Shown here: positions 17,617 through 26,631 of the stretch, piece by piece | How the letters are laid out: each line of letters starts with the position of its first letter | How positions within the stretch are numbered: the first letter of the stretch is position 1 | Notes under the pieces: generated by a model | What the model was told of the DNA's origin: nothing | Database searches by the model: none | The model's input: only the letters and a program-made list of their open reading frames with translations | Made by a program: the position numbers and the translations under genes | Assembly (NCBI GenBank): GCA_017478225.1 | Contig: JAFVDX010000010.1 | Location: forward strand, 1-64,000 | Source: Paludibacteraceae bacterium | Lineage (GTDB): Bacteria; Bacteroidota; Bacteroidia; Bacteroidales; Paludibacteraceae | Direction: 5' to 3' | Length of the DNA: 64,000 nt

Positions 17617-18536
17617 TTCAACTACCTGATGTTTTGGACACACAGTCGTTTTATGGTGTAAACAACCAGAACATGCTGTGTCTGAAGAATTTGTTTCCCA
17701 AGGTGAAGATTGTTGCACGGGGATATAATATGAAGATTACGGGTAGCGAAGAGGATATCAGTAGTTTTGAGGCGTTGGTCAATAAAGCAGCAAAGCATTG
17801 TATTGATCACGGTTCGTTGTCGGAGAAGCAGTTGTCGGATATTTATTCCGGCAGCGTGCCGGCTTTGGCTCATACGGACAAGAATCTGATATTGTTTGGT
17901 GTTCAGGGCAAGCCTATTCTTGCTCGTACTGTCAATCAGCAGCGTTTAGTTAGTGCTATTGACGACAACGACTTGCTTTTTGCGATTGGTCCTGCGGGTT
18001 CCGGCAAGACCTACACTGCGATAGCACTTGCAGTGAGGGCACTGAAGAACCGACAAGTGAGGAAGATTGTGCTGAGTCGTCCGGCAGTTGAGGCAGGCGA
18101 GAAATTAGGTTTTTTGCCGGGTGATATGCGTGAGAAGATAGACCCTTATTTGCAGCCTTTATACGACGCTCTTGAAGATATGCTGCCAGAGCAGAAGTTG
18201 CGCGAATATATGGACAGAGGTGTTATTCAGATAGCACCATTGGCATTTATGCGAGGCAGGACTCTCAACGACGCTGTTGTCATATTGGACGAAGCACAGA
18301 ACACAACCATACAACAGATAAAGATGTTTCTGACCCGATTGGGAATGGGGAGCAAGATGATAGTTACGGGCGATTTGACCCAAGTGGATTTGCCGCAACA
18401 ACAAAAGTCGGGTTTGAGAGATGCAGTAGAAAAACTTGATAGAGTGGAGGGCGTGAGTATTATCCATTTCAACGAAAAAGATATAGTTCGTCATCCGCTT
18501 GTAACAAGGATCATCAAAGCATACGACAAAGAATAG
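17601..18536 (+). CDS. phoH: PhoH-family ATPase
   Basis: A 311-residue cytoplasmic P-loop ATPase related to the helicase core. An N-terminal KH-like region (residues 30-75) precedes the ATPase. Walker A is GPAGSGKT (130-137), Walker B is VVILDEAQN (with Asp230 and Glu231), and the later VTGDLTQVDLP motif is present. Length is normal for the family. It is linked to RNA metabolism and ribosome maturation in other bacteria, and ybeY lies in the same gene run downstream, as often seen with phoH. Confidence 0.93.
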   Translation: MSEKLIQLPDVLDTQSFYGVNNQNMLCLKNLFPKVKIVARGYNMKITGSEEDISSFEALVNKAAKHCIDHGSLSEKQLSDIYSGSVPALAHTDKNLILFGVQGKPILARTVNQQRLVSAIDDNDLLFAIGPAGSGKTYTAIALAVRALKNRQVRKIVLSRPAVEAGEKLGFLPGDMREKIDPYLQPLYDALEDMLPEQKLREYMDRGVIQIAPLAFMRGRTLNDAVVILDEAQNTTIQQIKMFLTRLGMGSKMIVTGDLTQVDLPQQQKSGLRDAVEKLDRVEGVSIIHFNEKDIVRHPLVTRIIKAYDKE

Positions 18537-18567
18537 TGAATGTTGTTATTAGCACAAAAATGAGAGC

Positions 18568-19728
18568 GTGATTATGCATCAGAGTTATTCATTAAGCGAT
18601 TTATGCGAATACATAGGCAATGCTATTCAATTCAGCATGTCTGACTCGTATTGGGTTAGGGCAGAGATTAGCAGTTTGTCGGTGCGTGGTCATTGCTATA
18701 TGGAACTTGTAGAGAAATCTGCATCCACCGGTGCGTTATCTGCCAAGATGCGTGCTACTTGCTGGCAAAGCAAATGGATAATGTTGTCAAATTATTTTCT
18801 GAGTCAGACCGGCGAACACCTTAAAGCAGGCATGAAAGTGATGCTTCAGGCAGAGGTGAGTTTTCATTCGGTATATGGCTTGAGTCTGAATATAATAAAC
18901 ATTGACCCCACCTACACACTTGGTGAGTTGGCTCAGCAGCGTCAGCAAACTATCAATCGTCTGCGGGAGGATGGTGTGTTTGACATGCAACAAATGCTTC
19001 AAATGCCGACTTTGCCCCAAACGATAGCGGTAGTTTCATCTGCCGAGGCTGCAGGTTACGAAGATTTCTCAGAGCAGTTAAGACAAAGTCCATATCGCTT
19101 CTCGCTCACTTTGTTTAGTGCATTGGTACAAGGCGAGAGAGCGGCACAATCCATTATAGACGCATTAGAGAATATCCATAACTCAGGAACTCGATTTGAT
19201 GTGGTTGTAATAATCCGCGGTGGCGGAGCAAGCACGGATATGAGTTGTTTTGACGACTATGAATTGGCGTCAGAATGTGCACAATTTCCATTACCAATAA
19301 TAACAGGAATCGGGCATACTCGCGACACCTCCATAGTTGATATGGTTGCTCATCTCTCGCTCAAGACCCCTACAGCCGTAGCCGCTTGGCTTATACAAAA
19401 GATGGATGAGCAACAGGCGAAAATAGACAATTACATGCAGCGTGTGAGACAAATAGCAAATAATATACTAAGCAGACAGCAGTATCTTTTGCTATCAAGA
19501 ATACAGCATCTGCAACATTTGTTTGCAGACTATGTGCAAAAAGAGAATATGAGGGTAGAGAATGCGGAGCGAACCATACGGTTGCTTTCGCCTGAAACAA
19601 TTTACAAAAAAGGATATACCAGGACTACACTGAACGGGAAAAGTATAAAACACATAAAAGAAATAAAGAAAGGCGACAGAATCATAACTGAATTTCTTGA
19701 GGGTAAGATACAATCAGAGGTTATATGA
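18568..19728 (+). CDS. xseA: Exodeoxyribonuclease VII large subunit
   Basis: A 386-residue nuclease subunit that degrades single-stranded DNA. The N-terminal OB domain reads VRAEISSLSVRGHCYMELVEK. The catalytic domain holds AVVSSAEAAGYEDF, IIRGGGASTDMSCFDDYELA and ITGIGHTRDTSIVDMVAH, all family signatures, and a long helical region follows. The open frame begins at GTG 18568, but ATG at 18574 (MHQSYSLSDL) is the more natural start. The small subunit gene xseB, usually next to xseA, is not found here; a helix-hairpin-helix gene follows instead. Confidence 0.93.
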   Translation: MIMHQSYSLSDLCEYIGNAIQFSMSDSYWVRAEISSLSVRGHCYMELVEKSASTGALSAKMRATCWQSKWIMLSNYFLSQTGEHLKAGMKVMLQAEVSFHSVYGLSLNIINIDPTYTLGELAQQRQQTINRLREDGVFDMQQMLQMPTLPQTIAVVSSAEAAGYEDFSEQLRQSPYRFSLTLFSALVQGERAAQSIIDALENIHNSGTRFDVVVIIRGGGASTDMSCFDDYELASECAQFPLPIITGIGHTRDTSIVDMVAHLSLKTPTAVAAWLIQKMDEQQAKIDNYMQRVRQIANNILSRQQYLLLSRIQHLQHLFADYVQKENMRVENAERTIRLLSPETIYKKGYTRTTLNGKSIKHIKEIKKGDRIITEFLEGKIQSEVI

Positions 19729-19747
19729 GGTTATATGAAGTTATATG
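19718..19747. repeat. Three 10-bp tandem repeats at the xseA/helix-hairpin-helix gene junction
   Basis: AGGTTATATG, AGGTTATATG and AAGTTATATG in a row. The xseA stop TGA (19726-19728) and the ATG of the next gene (19745) lie inside. Each unit supplies an ATG in a different frame. Confidence 0.9.
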
Positions 19748-20641
19748 GGTAACAAACGACACATATTTGCTCCGCTCAACAAATCTCAGGTAGTGGGACT
19801 TGTGGTGCTTCTTCTGCTTTTGGCGTTGATTATTTCGTCGGTGCATATTATTCCAAAAGTGGTTAGTTCTGCGCCTGAGACCGACACACTTGTTATCACC
19901 TCTACTGCCGAACAACTGACCAAAAATTTAGAGCAGGCACGGCAATACACCCCCAAAAAAGAAGAGGCTATTGAAATACATCTTGCCCCATTTGACCCCA
20001 ATACAGCCGATAGTATTACTCTGCTTAAATTAGGGTTAAGCAAATATGTGGTTAGGAACATACTTAATTATCGTCGTGCAGGCGGGAAGTTCTTAAGTAA
20101 AGAGAAATTATCGAAGATATATGGTATGAACGACAGTATTTACTCAAGACTTGAGCAGTACATCATTATACCAACAGACACGACGAGCAGAGATACCACA
20201 CGGGGTGTAACAACACAATACCCGATAGCAGAGAAATTGGACACAATCATAGAACTGAACTCTGCTGACACTACAAGTCTTAAACTAATAAGAGGTATAG
20301 GCTCATATACGGCAAGAAAGATACTGCACTATCGCCAACAATTGGGCGGATACTATAGGGCAGAACAAGTGCTTGAGATAAAAGAATTGGCAGGTAGGGC
20401 AGACTCACTTTTGCAATACTTGAGGGCTGACACAAGTCTGATTGTACCAATAAAAGTAAATCACTCAACTGTTGAGCGACTGCAAAGGCACCCTTATATC
20501 AGTTTCACTCAGGCAAAAGAGATTTACACACTCAGACGAAGTAAATATAGGATAACAAACATATCACAAATAGAGGGTTTAGGTTGTTTTAGTCAAGACG
20601 AACTTCTTAGGCTAAAGCCTTATCTTGACTTCTCTGATTAA
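19745..20641 (+). CDS. Helix-hairpin-helix (ComEA-like) DNA-binding membrane protein
   Basis: A 298-residue protein with one N-terminal membrane helix (about residues 15-38) and the rest outside the inner membrane. Three helix-hairpin-helix units follow: FDPNTADSITLLKLGLSKYVVRNILNYR, ELNSADTTSLKLIRGIGSYTARKILHYR and HPYISFTQAKEIYTLRR. Such proteins bind double-stranded DNA in natural uptake (ComEA) but are also common in Bacteroidetes with unknown roles. It follows xseA after a short tandem repeat and precedes SpmAB by 8 bases. Confidence 0.82.
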   Translation: MGNKRHIFAPLNKSQVVGLVVLLLLLALIISSVHIIPKVVSSAPETDTLVITSTAEQLTKNLEQARQYTPKKEEAIEIHLAPFDPNTADSITLLKLGLSKYVVRNILNYRRAGGKFLSKEKLSKIYGMNDSIYSRLEQYIIIPTDTTSRDTTRGVTTQYPIAEKLDTIIELNSADTTSLKLIRGIGSYTARKILHYRQQLGGYYRAEQVLEIKELAGRADSLLQYLRADTSLIVPIKVNHSTVERLQRHPYISFTQAKEIYTLRRSKYRITNISQIEGLGCFSQDELLRLKPYLDFSD

Positions 20642-20649
20642 GACGCAAT

Positions 20650-21882
20650 ATGATACTAAATTACATTTGGATAGCACTGATATTTATTGCAGTGTTGGTA
20701 GGTATTATTCAGTTTGCCTTTTTTGGTCAGGTGGATATTTTCAACCAGATTCTGAATTCCACCTTTGATTCAGCCAAGTCAGGTTTTGAGATTTCTATTG
20801 GTCTGACGGGGGCTCTCTCGCTTTGGTTAGGTATAATGAAGATAGGCGAGAAAGGTGGTGTGGTGCAGGCGTTTTCACGAGTGGTGGCACCTTTCTTCAC
20901 TCGTATCTTCCCTGAGGTGCCCAAAGGTCATCCTGCTTTCGGGTCGATGTTTATGAACATATCAGCCAACATGCTGGGTTTGGACAATGCAGCCACACCT
21001 ATGGGGCTGAAAGCGATGCAACAACTGCAAGAACTGAATCCGCAGAAAGAGCGTGCCACAAATGCCATGATAATGTTTTTGGTGCTCAACACATCGGGAC
21101 TTACTTTAGTACCGGTGAGCATAATGGTATATAGAGCGCAGTTAGGTGCTGCCAATCCCGCCGATGTGTTCTTACCTATTCTGCTTGCCACATATTTCTC
21201 TACCCTTGCAGGCCTGATTTCGGTGTGTATAGCACAGAAGATAAACATGTTCAACAAAGTGATAATAGGCGTTATAGGTGGTATGACAGCCATTATAGGT
21301 TTGCTCTTGTGGGGAGCCTCGCTTTTGCCTCAAGACAAACTGACCACTTATTCTACTGTATTTGCCAGCGTGCTATTGCTCACAGTGATAGTGGTTTTTA
21401 TAATAGCGGCGATGAGGCAAAAGATAAATGTATATGACGCTTTTATCGAAGGGGCAAAAGACGGTTTCAAGACTGCCATAGGAATTATTCCCTATTTGAT
21501 AGCGATTTTAGTAGCAGTAGGTATGTTTCGTGCATCAGGGGCTATGGATTTATTGGTGAACGGACTGGGTGCCTTGTTTGCCTTGATAGGTTTGAATACC
21601 GATTTTGTACCCGCTTTGCCCACGGCTCTTATGAAACCCTTGTCGGGCAGCGGAGCACGCGGACTTATGGTAGATGCCATGACTCAATACGGAGCCGACT
21701 CATTCGTAGGCAGATTAGTAAGTATTCTTCAAGGAGCCACCGACACTACATTCTATATCCTTGCCGTGTATTTCGGCTATGTAGGTATTAAAGATTCAAG
21801 ATATGCTGTTGTTTGCGGTCTGATAGCCGATTTGGCAGGGATAATAGCAGCCATATTGATAGCGTATTTGTTTTTCCACTAA
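20650..21882 (+). CDS. Fused SpmA-SpmB nucleoside-recognition (Gate) domain membrane protein
   Basis: A 410-residue inner-membrane protein with about ten hydrophobic helices. The first half matches SpmA (SIGLTGALSLWLGIMKIGE, then NMLGLDNAATPMGLKAM) and the second half SpmB (AIGIIPYLIAILVAVGMFRASGAM, then GSGARGLMVDAM and QGATDTTFYILAVYFG). In Bacillus these are two separate spore-maturation proteins; in non-sporulating Bacteroidetes they occur fused, and the transported substrate is unknown. It is part of the phoH-ybeY gene run, 14 bases before ybeY. Confidence 0.88.
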   Translation: MILNYIWIALIFIAVLVGIIQFAFFGQVDIFNQILNSTFDSAKSGFEISIGLTGALSLWLGIMKIGEKGGVVQAFSRVVAPFFTRIFPEVPKGHPAFGSMFMNISANMLGLDNAATPMGLKAMQQLQELNPQKERATNAMIMFLVLNTSGLTLVPVSIMVYRAQLGAANPADVFLPILLATYFSTLAGLISVCIAQKINMFNKVIIGVIGGMTAIIGLLLWGASLLPQDKLTTYSTVFASVLLLTVIVVFIIAAMRQKINVYDAFIEGAKDGFKTAIGIIPYLIAILVAVGMFRASGAMDLLVNGLGALFALIGLNTDFVPALPTALMKPLSGSGARGLMVDAMTQYGADSFVGRLVSILQGATDTTFYILAVYFGYVGIKDSRYAVVCGLIADLAGIIAAILIAYLFFH

Positions 21883-21896
21883 GACAATAGGATGAT

Positions 21897-22322
21897 ATGA
21901 TAAGTTTTTCGTCAATAGATATTTCAATGCCGTCTCTCAATCAAGAATTGCTCAAGCAGTGGATTGAGCAAGTGGCGGCAGGTTATAAATGCCGTATCGG
22001 AACTATCAATTATTTATTTTGCACCGACGAGCATATACTAAGCGTCAACCGACAATTTCTCTCGCACGACTACTACACCGACATCATCACTTTTGACTAT
22101 TCTAACAACCATATTTTGTCGGGCGATATTGTCATATCAATAGACACCATAAGAAGCAATGCTCAATTGCTCGGCATAGAGTTTCAAGACGAGTTGCACA
22201 GAGTAATCATACATGGAGTATTGCACCTGACAGGTCAGGGCGACAAGACTGCCGAAGCAGAAAAGATAATGCATCAGAAAGAGGATTTAGCATTAAAATT
22301 ATTAAGTACTCTAACAAGATAA
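21897..22322 (+). CDS. ybeY: Endoribonuclease YbeY, rRNA maturation factor
   Basis: A 141-residue metalloprotein needed for 16S rRNA 3' processing and ribosome quality control. The signature reads HGVLHLTGQGD: His106 and His110 are kept, while the third metal ligand, a His in Escherichia coli, is Asp116 here. I recall Asp at this position as usual in Bacteroidetes, so this does not by itself suggest loss of activity. The middle SHDYYTDIITFDY segment is also typical. It sits 13 bases before the UvrD-type helicase gene. Confidence 0.92.
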   Translation: MISFSSIDISMPSLNQELLKQWIEQVAAGYKCRIGTINYLFCTDEHILSVNRQFLSHDYYTDIITFDYSNNHILSGDIVISIDTIRSNAQLLGIEFQDELHRVIIHGVLHLTGQGDKTAEAEKIMHQKEDLALKLLSTLTR

Positions 22323-22335
22323 TAACCACATCGAC

Positions 22336-24630
22336 ATGAATTTACAACAAGAATTAAATCCCGACCAACTTCAAGCGGTACTTTGCACCGATGGTCCGAG
22401 TTTGGTGATAGCAGGTGCAGGTTCGGGCAAGACCAGAGTGCTTACTTATAAGATTGCTTATCTGATAGAGCAGGGAGTGCCTGCGGAAAATATCTTAGCA
22501 CTGACTTTCACCAACAAAGCGGCTCGGGAGATGCGCGAGAGAATATACCAACTTGTAGGAGTGGAGCAGGCACGAAGACTATGGATGGGTACTTTTCATA
22601 GTATTGCGGCAAGAATACTTCGTCAGGAAGCCAATGCACTTGGTTTCACACCTGATTTCACTATTTACGACACCACCGATTCCAAGTCGCTCATAAAGCA
22701 GATTGTCAAAGAGATGGAATTGGACGACAAAGTGTATAAATCTACCGCAGTGCTTTCAAGAATATCTATGGCAAAAAACTCGTTGCTTACCCCCACTGAC
22801 TATTCAGCCAACCAAGAGTTGGTGAAACAAGATAAATATCTTCGTATGGGGCGAATGGGCGACATCTTCTTCACCTACAACCAACGGCTCAAGGCAGCCA
22901 ATGCGATGGATTTCGACGACCTACTATTCAACCTCAACCTGCTTCTTATCAGATTCGACAATATACGCTACAAATGGCAGCATATCTTTACCCATATTCT
23001 TGTTGACGAGTATCAAGACACCAACCACTCGCAGTATCGCATTGTTACCTGTCTGGCCGAGCCGCAAAACAACATCTGCGTTGTGGGCGACGACGCACAA
23101 TCGATATACTCTTTCAGGGGAGCAGACATAAGCAATATATTGCATTTTAGAGAACAATACAAAGGCTCTAAATTTTTCCAACTCAAGCGTAATTACCGTT
23201 CAACACAGAATATAGTCAATGTAGCCAACAGCCTGATTAAACATAATGTCAATCAGATTCCTAAGGATGTATATTCCGACAATGAGAAGGGTGAGCCGAT
23301 AGAAATTGTTACTTTGGATACGGACAGAGCGGAGGCCGCTTTCTTAGCCAAAGACATAAGAAAATCGGTTGTCAACAAACGCTATAGCGATTTTGCAGTG
23401 CTCTATCGCACCAATGCACAATCAAGAACCATAGAGGATGAAATGCGCAAATTGTCAATACCTTATAGAATCTATGGCGGGGTGAGTTTCTATCAGCGCA
23501 AAGAGATAAAAGACTCGATAGCCTATTTTCGTTTGGCAGTGAACGACCATGATGACGAGGCTCTGCTCAGAATAATCAACTATCCTGCAAGAGGAATAGG
23601 CGATACAACTGTCAGACGCCTGCTGGACACCGCACATGAACACCAAGTGCCGGCACTTGAAATCTGCAAAGATCCAAACTACTACACTAATATCTTTTCT
23701 GCAGCCACAACCACAAAACTGCAGAAGTTCTATAATCTGATATTGTCTATAAGAGAACAAACGACGCTGCTTAGCGCGTATGATTTTGCCAAATTTGTAC
23801 TCACTTCCACACAGATACTTTCCTCTGCAGTACTTGACAATTCGCCCGAAGGCATTGATAAATATCAGAACCTACAAGAACTGCTATCGTCGATTCATGA
23901 ATTTGAGGAGCAGGAGATGAACAATGACAGACAAGCCACTATCAACAATTTTCTGTCGGAGGTAGCGCTACTGACCGATCAGGACGAACGGCAAAACGAC
24001 AACACGCCATCGGTTACTTTGATGACCGTACATTCAGCCAAAGGACTGGAATTTATGAATGTATATATTGCGGGCATGGAAGATAAACTTTTCCCTTCGA
24101 TGTTTGCCGTCACTGCACGCGAGATAGAAGAAGAGAGACGACTATTCTATGTGGCAATAACAAGAGCCAAATCAAGATGCGTAATCACTAATGCTAAACA
24201 ACGATTCCGCAACGGACAAATAATGTTCTCGTCAAAGAGTCAGTTTATAGACGATCTGGACCCAACCTATTTGCATATCAACAAAACCGCAGATAACAAC
24301 TACTCGTCTTTCAGTCAGTTTGATTTCCCCTACTCGCGCTATTCTCAATATTCTGACCAAAGATACGACACCTCGACTTCATACACCTCTTCGTCAGTCG
24401 CTCAGAACAAAAGACCTATATTCTCAGCCTCTACTAAAGACACCACACAAGCATATCAATTAACCGATTCAGCATACCAGCAAGGCACCAGAGTTAGACA
24501 CGACACATTCGGATTAGGAACTATTTTGGAAGCATACAGAGAAAACAATAACGACAAGATAAAAGTCAGGTTTGACACTGCAGGAATAAAAGTACTACTA
24601 CTTAAATTTGCAAAGATACAAATAGTATAA
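22336..24630 (+). CDS. UvrD/PcrA-type superfamily 1 DNA helicase
   Basis: A 764-residue 3'-5' helicase for repair and replication restart. Motifs in order: Q motif LNPDQLQAV, Walker A AGAGSGKT (residues 26-33), motif Ia LTFTNKAAREM, motif II VDEYQDTN, motif III VVGDDAQSIYSFRGAD, motif IV FQLKRNYRST, motif V LMTVHSAKGLEF and motif VI RRLFYVAITRAK. The C-terminus has a Ser/Tyr-rich linker and a Tudor-like end (GTRVRHDTFGLGTILEAY) that in PcrA binds RNA polymerase. Length is normal for PcrA. It ends 2 bases before the response-regulator gene. Confidence 0.94.
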   Translation: MNLQQELNPDQLQAVLCTDGPSLVIAGAGSGKTRVLTYKIAYLIEQGVPAENILALTFTNKAAREMRERIYQLVGVEQARRLWMGTFHSIAARILRQEANALGFTPDFTIYDTTDSKSLIKQIVKEMELDDKVYKSTAVLSRISMAKNSLLTPTDYSANQELVKQDKYLRMGRMGDIFFTYNQRLKAANAMDFDDLLFNLNLLLIRFDNIRYKWQHIFTHILVDEYQDTNHSQYRIVTCLAEPQNNICVVGDDAQSIYSFRGADISNILHFREQYKGSKFFQLKRNYRSTQNIVNVANSLIKHNVNQIPKDVYSDNEKGEPIEIVTLDTDRAEAAFLAKDIRKSVVNKRYSDFAVLYRTNAQSRTIEDEMRKLSIPYRIYGGVSFYQRKEIKDSIAYFRLAVNDHDDEALLRIINYPARGIGDTTVRRLLDTAHEHQVPALEICKDPNYYTNIFSAATTTKLQKFYNLILSIREQTTLLSAYDFAKFVLTSTQILSSAVLDNSPEGIDKYQNLQELLSSIHEFEEQEMNNDRQATINNFLSEVALLTDQDERQNDNTPSVTLMTVHSAKGLEFMNVYIAGMEDKLFPSMFAVTAREIEEERRLFYVAITRAKSRCVITNAKQRFRNGQIMFSSKSQFIDDLDPTYLHINKTADNNYSSFSQFDFPYSRYSQYSDQRYDTSTSYTSSSVAQNKRPIFSASTKDTTQAYQLTDSAYQQGTRVRHDTFGLGTILEAYRENNNDKIKVRFDTAGIKVLLLKFAKIQIV

Positions 24631-24632
24631 AT

Positions 24633-25337
24633 ATGCCCAACTCAACCCCCATAATTCCCCAACATATCTTAGTTGCCCAAGCCGACGATACACTGCGAGT
24701 GCTTATAGCAGAATATCTTGCTGAGCACGGCTTTTGCATACACGAAGCACAAGACGGCAAACAACTGACGCAGGTTATAGAGCATGTCGGCATTGATCTT
24801 ATACTAACCGACTCTAACCTGCCTTTTCTTAGTGCTGTGCAACTGCTGGACACACTCCGCGCACTTGGAAACACCACACCCGTATTTGTTGTGTCAAGCA
24901 ACAACTCGAAAGAAGAAATCATCAAAACCTACAAAGCAGGTGCAGACGACTATATACTAAAACCATTTTCAATAGACATACTCACTTACAGAATCCGCGC
25001 ATTGCTTCATCGACTTGAGTTACATAACAAGTCGTTGATGACAGAGTTTGAATTTGCCGACTGCAGATACGACTCCAATCGTCTTACAATCAGTTCTGCA
25101 GGTCGCTCCGTGACACTCACTCCGCGCGAGAACGAAATTATGCTTATGCTTGCAAGAAACTTGGGGAACATAGTTGACCGACAGCAGATATTGCTTTCAA
25201 TATGGCGAAGTAGCGATATCTTTGCCTCTAAAAGCCTTAATGTATATATGACCAACTTAAGGCACCATATAGAACCCTTCACATCACTTAGACTTATCAC
25301 TATCCCTGCCAAGGGGTATAAACTGACAATCAATTGA
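24633..25337 (+). CDS. OmpR/PhoB-family response regulator with altered acidic pocket
   Basis: A 234-residue protein with a receiver domain (residues 11-125) and a winged-helix DNA-binding domain (about 135-234, with LTPRENEIMLMLARNLGNIVDRQQIL and SLNVYMTNLRHHI). The phospho-acceptor Asp60 (ILTDSNLP), Ser88 and Lys110 (ILKPF) are kept. The first acidic patch is not: aligned to PhoB ILVVEDE, this protein reads ILVAQAD, so Gln16 and Ala17 replace the Mg-binding acids. No histidine kinase gene is nearby. It may work with weak or no phosphorylation. It sits at the end of the helicase transcript. Confidence 0.88.
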   Translation: MPNSTPIIPQHILVAQADDTLRVLIAEYLAEHGFCIHEAQDGKQLTQVIEHVGIDLILTDSNLPFLSAVQLLDTLRALGNTTPVFVVSSNNSKEEIIKTYKAGADDYILKPFSIDILTYRIRALLHRLELHNKSLMTEFEFADCRYDSNRLTISSAGRSVTLTPRENEIMLMLARNLGNIVDRQQILLSIWRSSDIFASKSLNVYMTNLRHHIEPFTSLRLITIPAKGYKLTIN

Positions 25338-25361
25338 TAATATAAACTAAAATCTCACACC

Positions 25362-26549
25362 ATGTACACATCATTTCAAGAGCATTTGGTTGCTCAATTA
25401 GAATCAATTAAAGAGGCAGGCTTGTATAAGAACGAGCGTGTTATCATCACCCCGCAATCTTCTGCCATCAAAGTTGAAGGCGGGAAGGATGTTATTAACT
25501 TTTGTGCTAACAACTATTTAGGTTTGGCAGACAATAAGGAACTTATCGAAGCCGCCAAGCAGAAGATGAACCAAAGAGGCTATGGTATGGCATCTGTCCG
25601 TTTTATATGCGGTACACAGGACACACATAAAGAATTAGAAAAGCGTATAAGTGAGTTTTTCGGCACGGAAGACACCATTCTTTATGCTGCTTGTTTCGAT
25701 GCCAACGGTGGTTTGTTTGAGCCCTTGCTTACAGCAGAAGATGCAATCATCTCAGACGCCTTGAATCATGCATCGATAATAGACGGCGTGAGACTATGCA
25801 AAGCGGTCAGATACAGATACAACAACGGAGATATGCAGGATTTGGAAGAGCAACTCAAAAAGGCTCAGGAACAGCGTTTCCGCATTATCGCAACCGACGG
25901 AGTATTCTCGATGGACGGCAATGTATGCCCGCTTGACAAGATATATGAGTTGGCTGAGAAATACAATGCCCTTGTTATGGTTGACGAAAGCCATTCGGCA
26001 GGTGTTGTGGGAAACACGGGACATGGAGTAACCGAACTCTACAACCTTCGTGGTAAGATAGAAATCATCACAGGTACTCTTGGAAAGGCTTTCGGAGGCT
26101 CGGTAGGCGGATTTACCACAGGCAAAAAAGAAATTATTGACATGCTGCGCCAGCGCTCAAGACCATATCTTTTCAGCAATAGTATTCCGCCAATGATTGC
26201 CGCAGCAGGCATAAAAACACTTGAGATACTTACCCGCGACAACACGCTGCAAGACCGCTTGCACGCCAACACCAAGTATTTCGTTAAAAAGATGCAGGAT
26301 GCGGGTTTTGACATCAAGCCTACTCAGTCGGCAATATGCGCCGTGATGCTCTATGACGCTCGCTTGAGCCAAGAGTTTGCCGCAGCACTACAAGACGAGG
26401 GAATATATGTTACGGGCTTCTACTACCCTGTTGTGCCACAAGGTCAGGCCAGAATCAGAGTACAAGTAAGCGCTGCACACACACAAGAGCAACTCGACAA
26501 AGGCGTCAGCGCATTTGTAAAAGTAGGAAAAAAACTTGGGGTGATTTAA
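25362..26549 (+). CDS. kbl: Glycine C-acetyltransferase (2-amino-3-ketobutyrate CoA ligase)
   Basis: A 395-residue PLP enzyme of the alpha-oxoamine synthase family. It cleaves 2-amino-3-ketobutyrate with CoA to glycine and acetyl-CoA in threonine breakdown. The family start NFCANNYLGLADN, the cofactor region VDESHSAGVVG and the PLP lysine in GTLGKAFGG (Lys242) are present. Threonine dehydrogenase, its usual partner, is not in the window. Closely related enzymes (BioF, SPT) are alternatives, but overall similarity and length fit Kbl best. A strong hairpin follows at 26594-26631. Confidence 0.9.
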   Translation: MYTSFQEHLVAQLESIKEAGLYKNERVIITPQSSAIKVEGGKDVINFCANNYLGLADNKELIEAAKQKMNQRGYGMASVRFICGTQDTHKELEKRISEFFGTEDTILYAACFDANGGLFEPLLTAEDAIISDALNHASIIDGVRLCKAVRYRYNNGDMQDLEEQLKKAQEQRFRIIATDGVFSMDGNVCPLDKIYELAEKYNALVMVDESHSAGVVGNTGHGVTELYNLRGKIEIITGTLGKAFGGSVGGFTTGKKEIIDMLRQRSRPYLFSNSIPPMIAAAGIKTLEILTRDNTLQDRLHANTKYFVKKMQDAGFDIKPTQSAICAVMLYDARLSQEFAAALQDEGIYVTGFYYPVVPQGQARIRVQVSAAHTQEQLDKGVSAFVKVGKKLGVI

Positions 26550-26593
26550 GAGTCTTAAGGACTTCAAAGTCCTCGTGGAACACATAGGTTATG

Positions 26594-26631
26594 TAATCAA
26601 TTTTGCTTCAATTAGGAAGCAAAATTGATTA
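26594..26631 (+). terminator. Long hairpin terminator after kbl
   Basis: A perfect 16-bp inverted repeat, TAATCAATTTTGCTTC (26594-26609) and GAAGCAAAATTGATTA (26616-26631), with a 6-base loop. No T-run follows. It probably ends the long plus-strand run. Confidence 0.65.
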
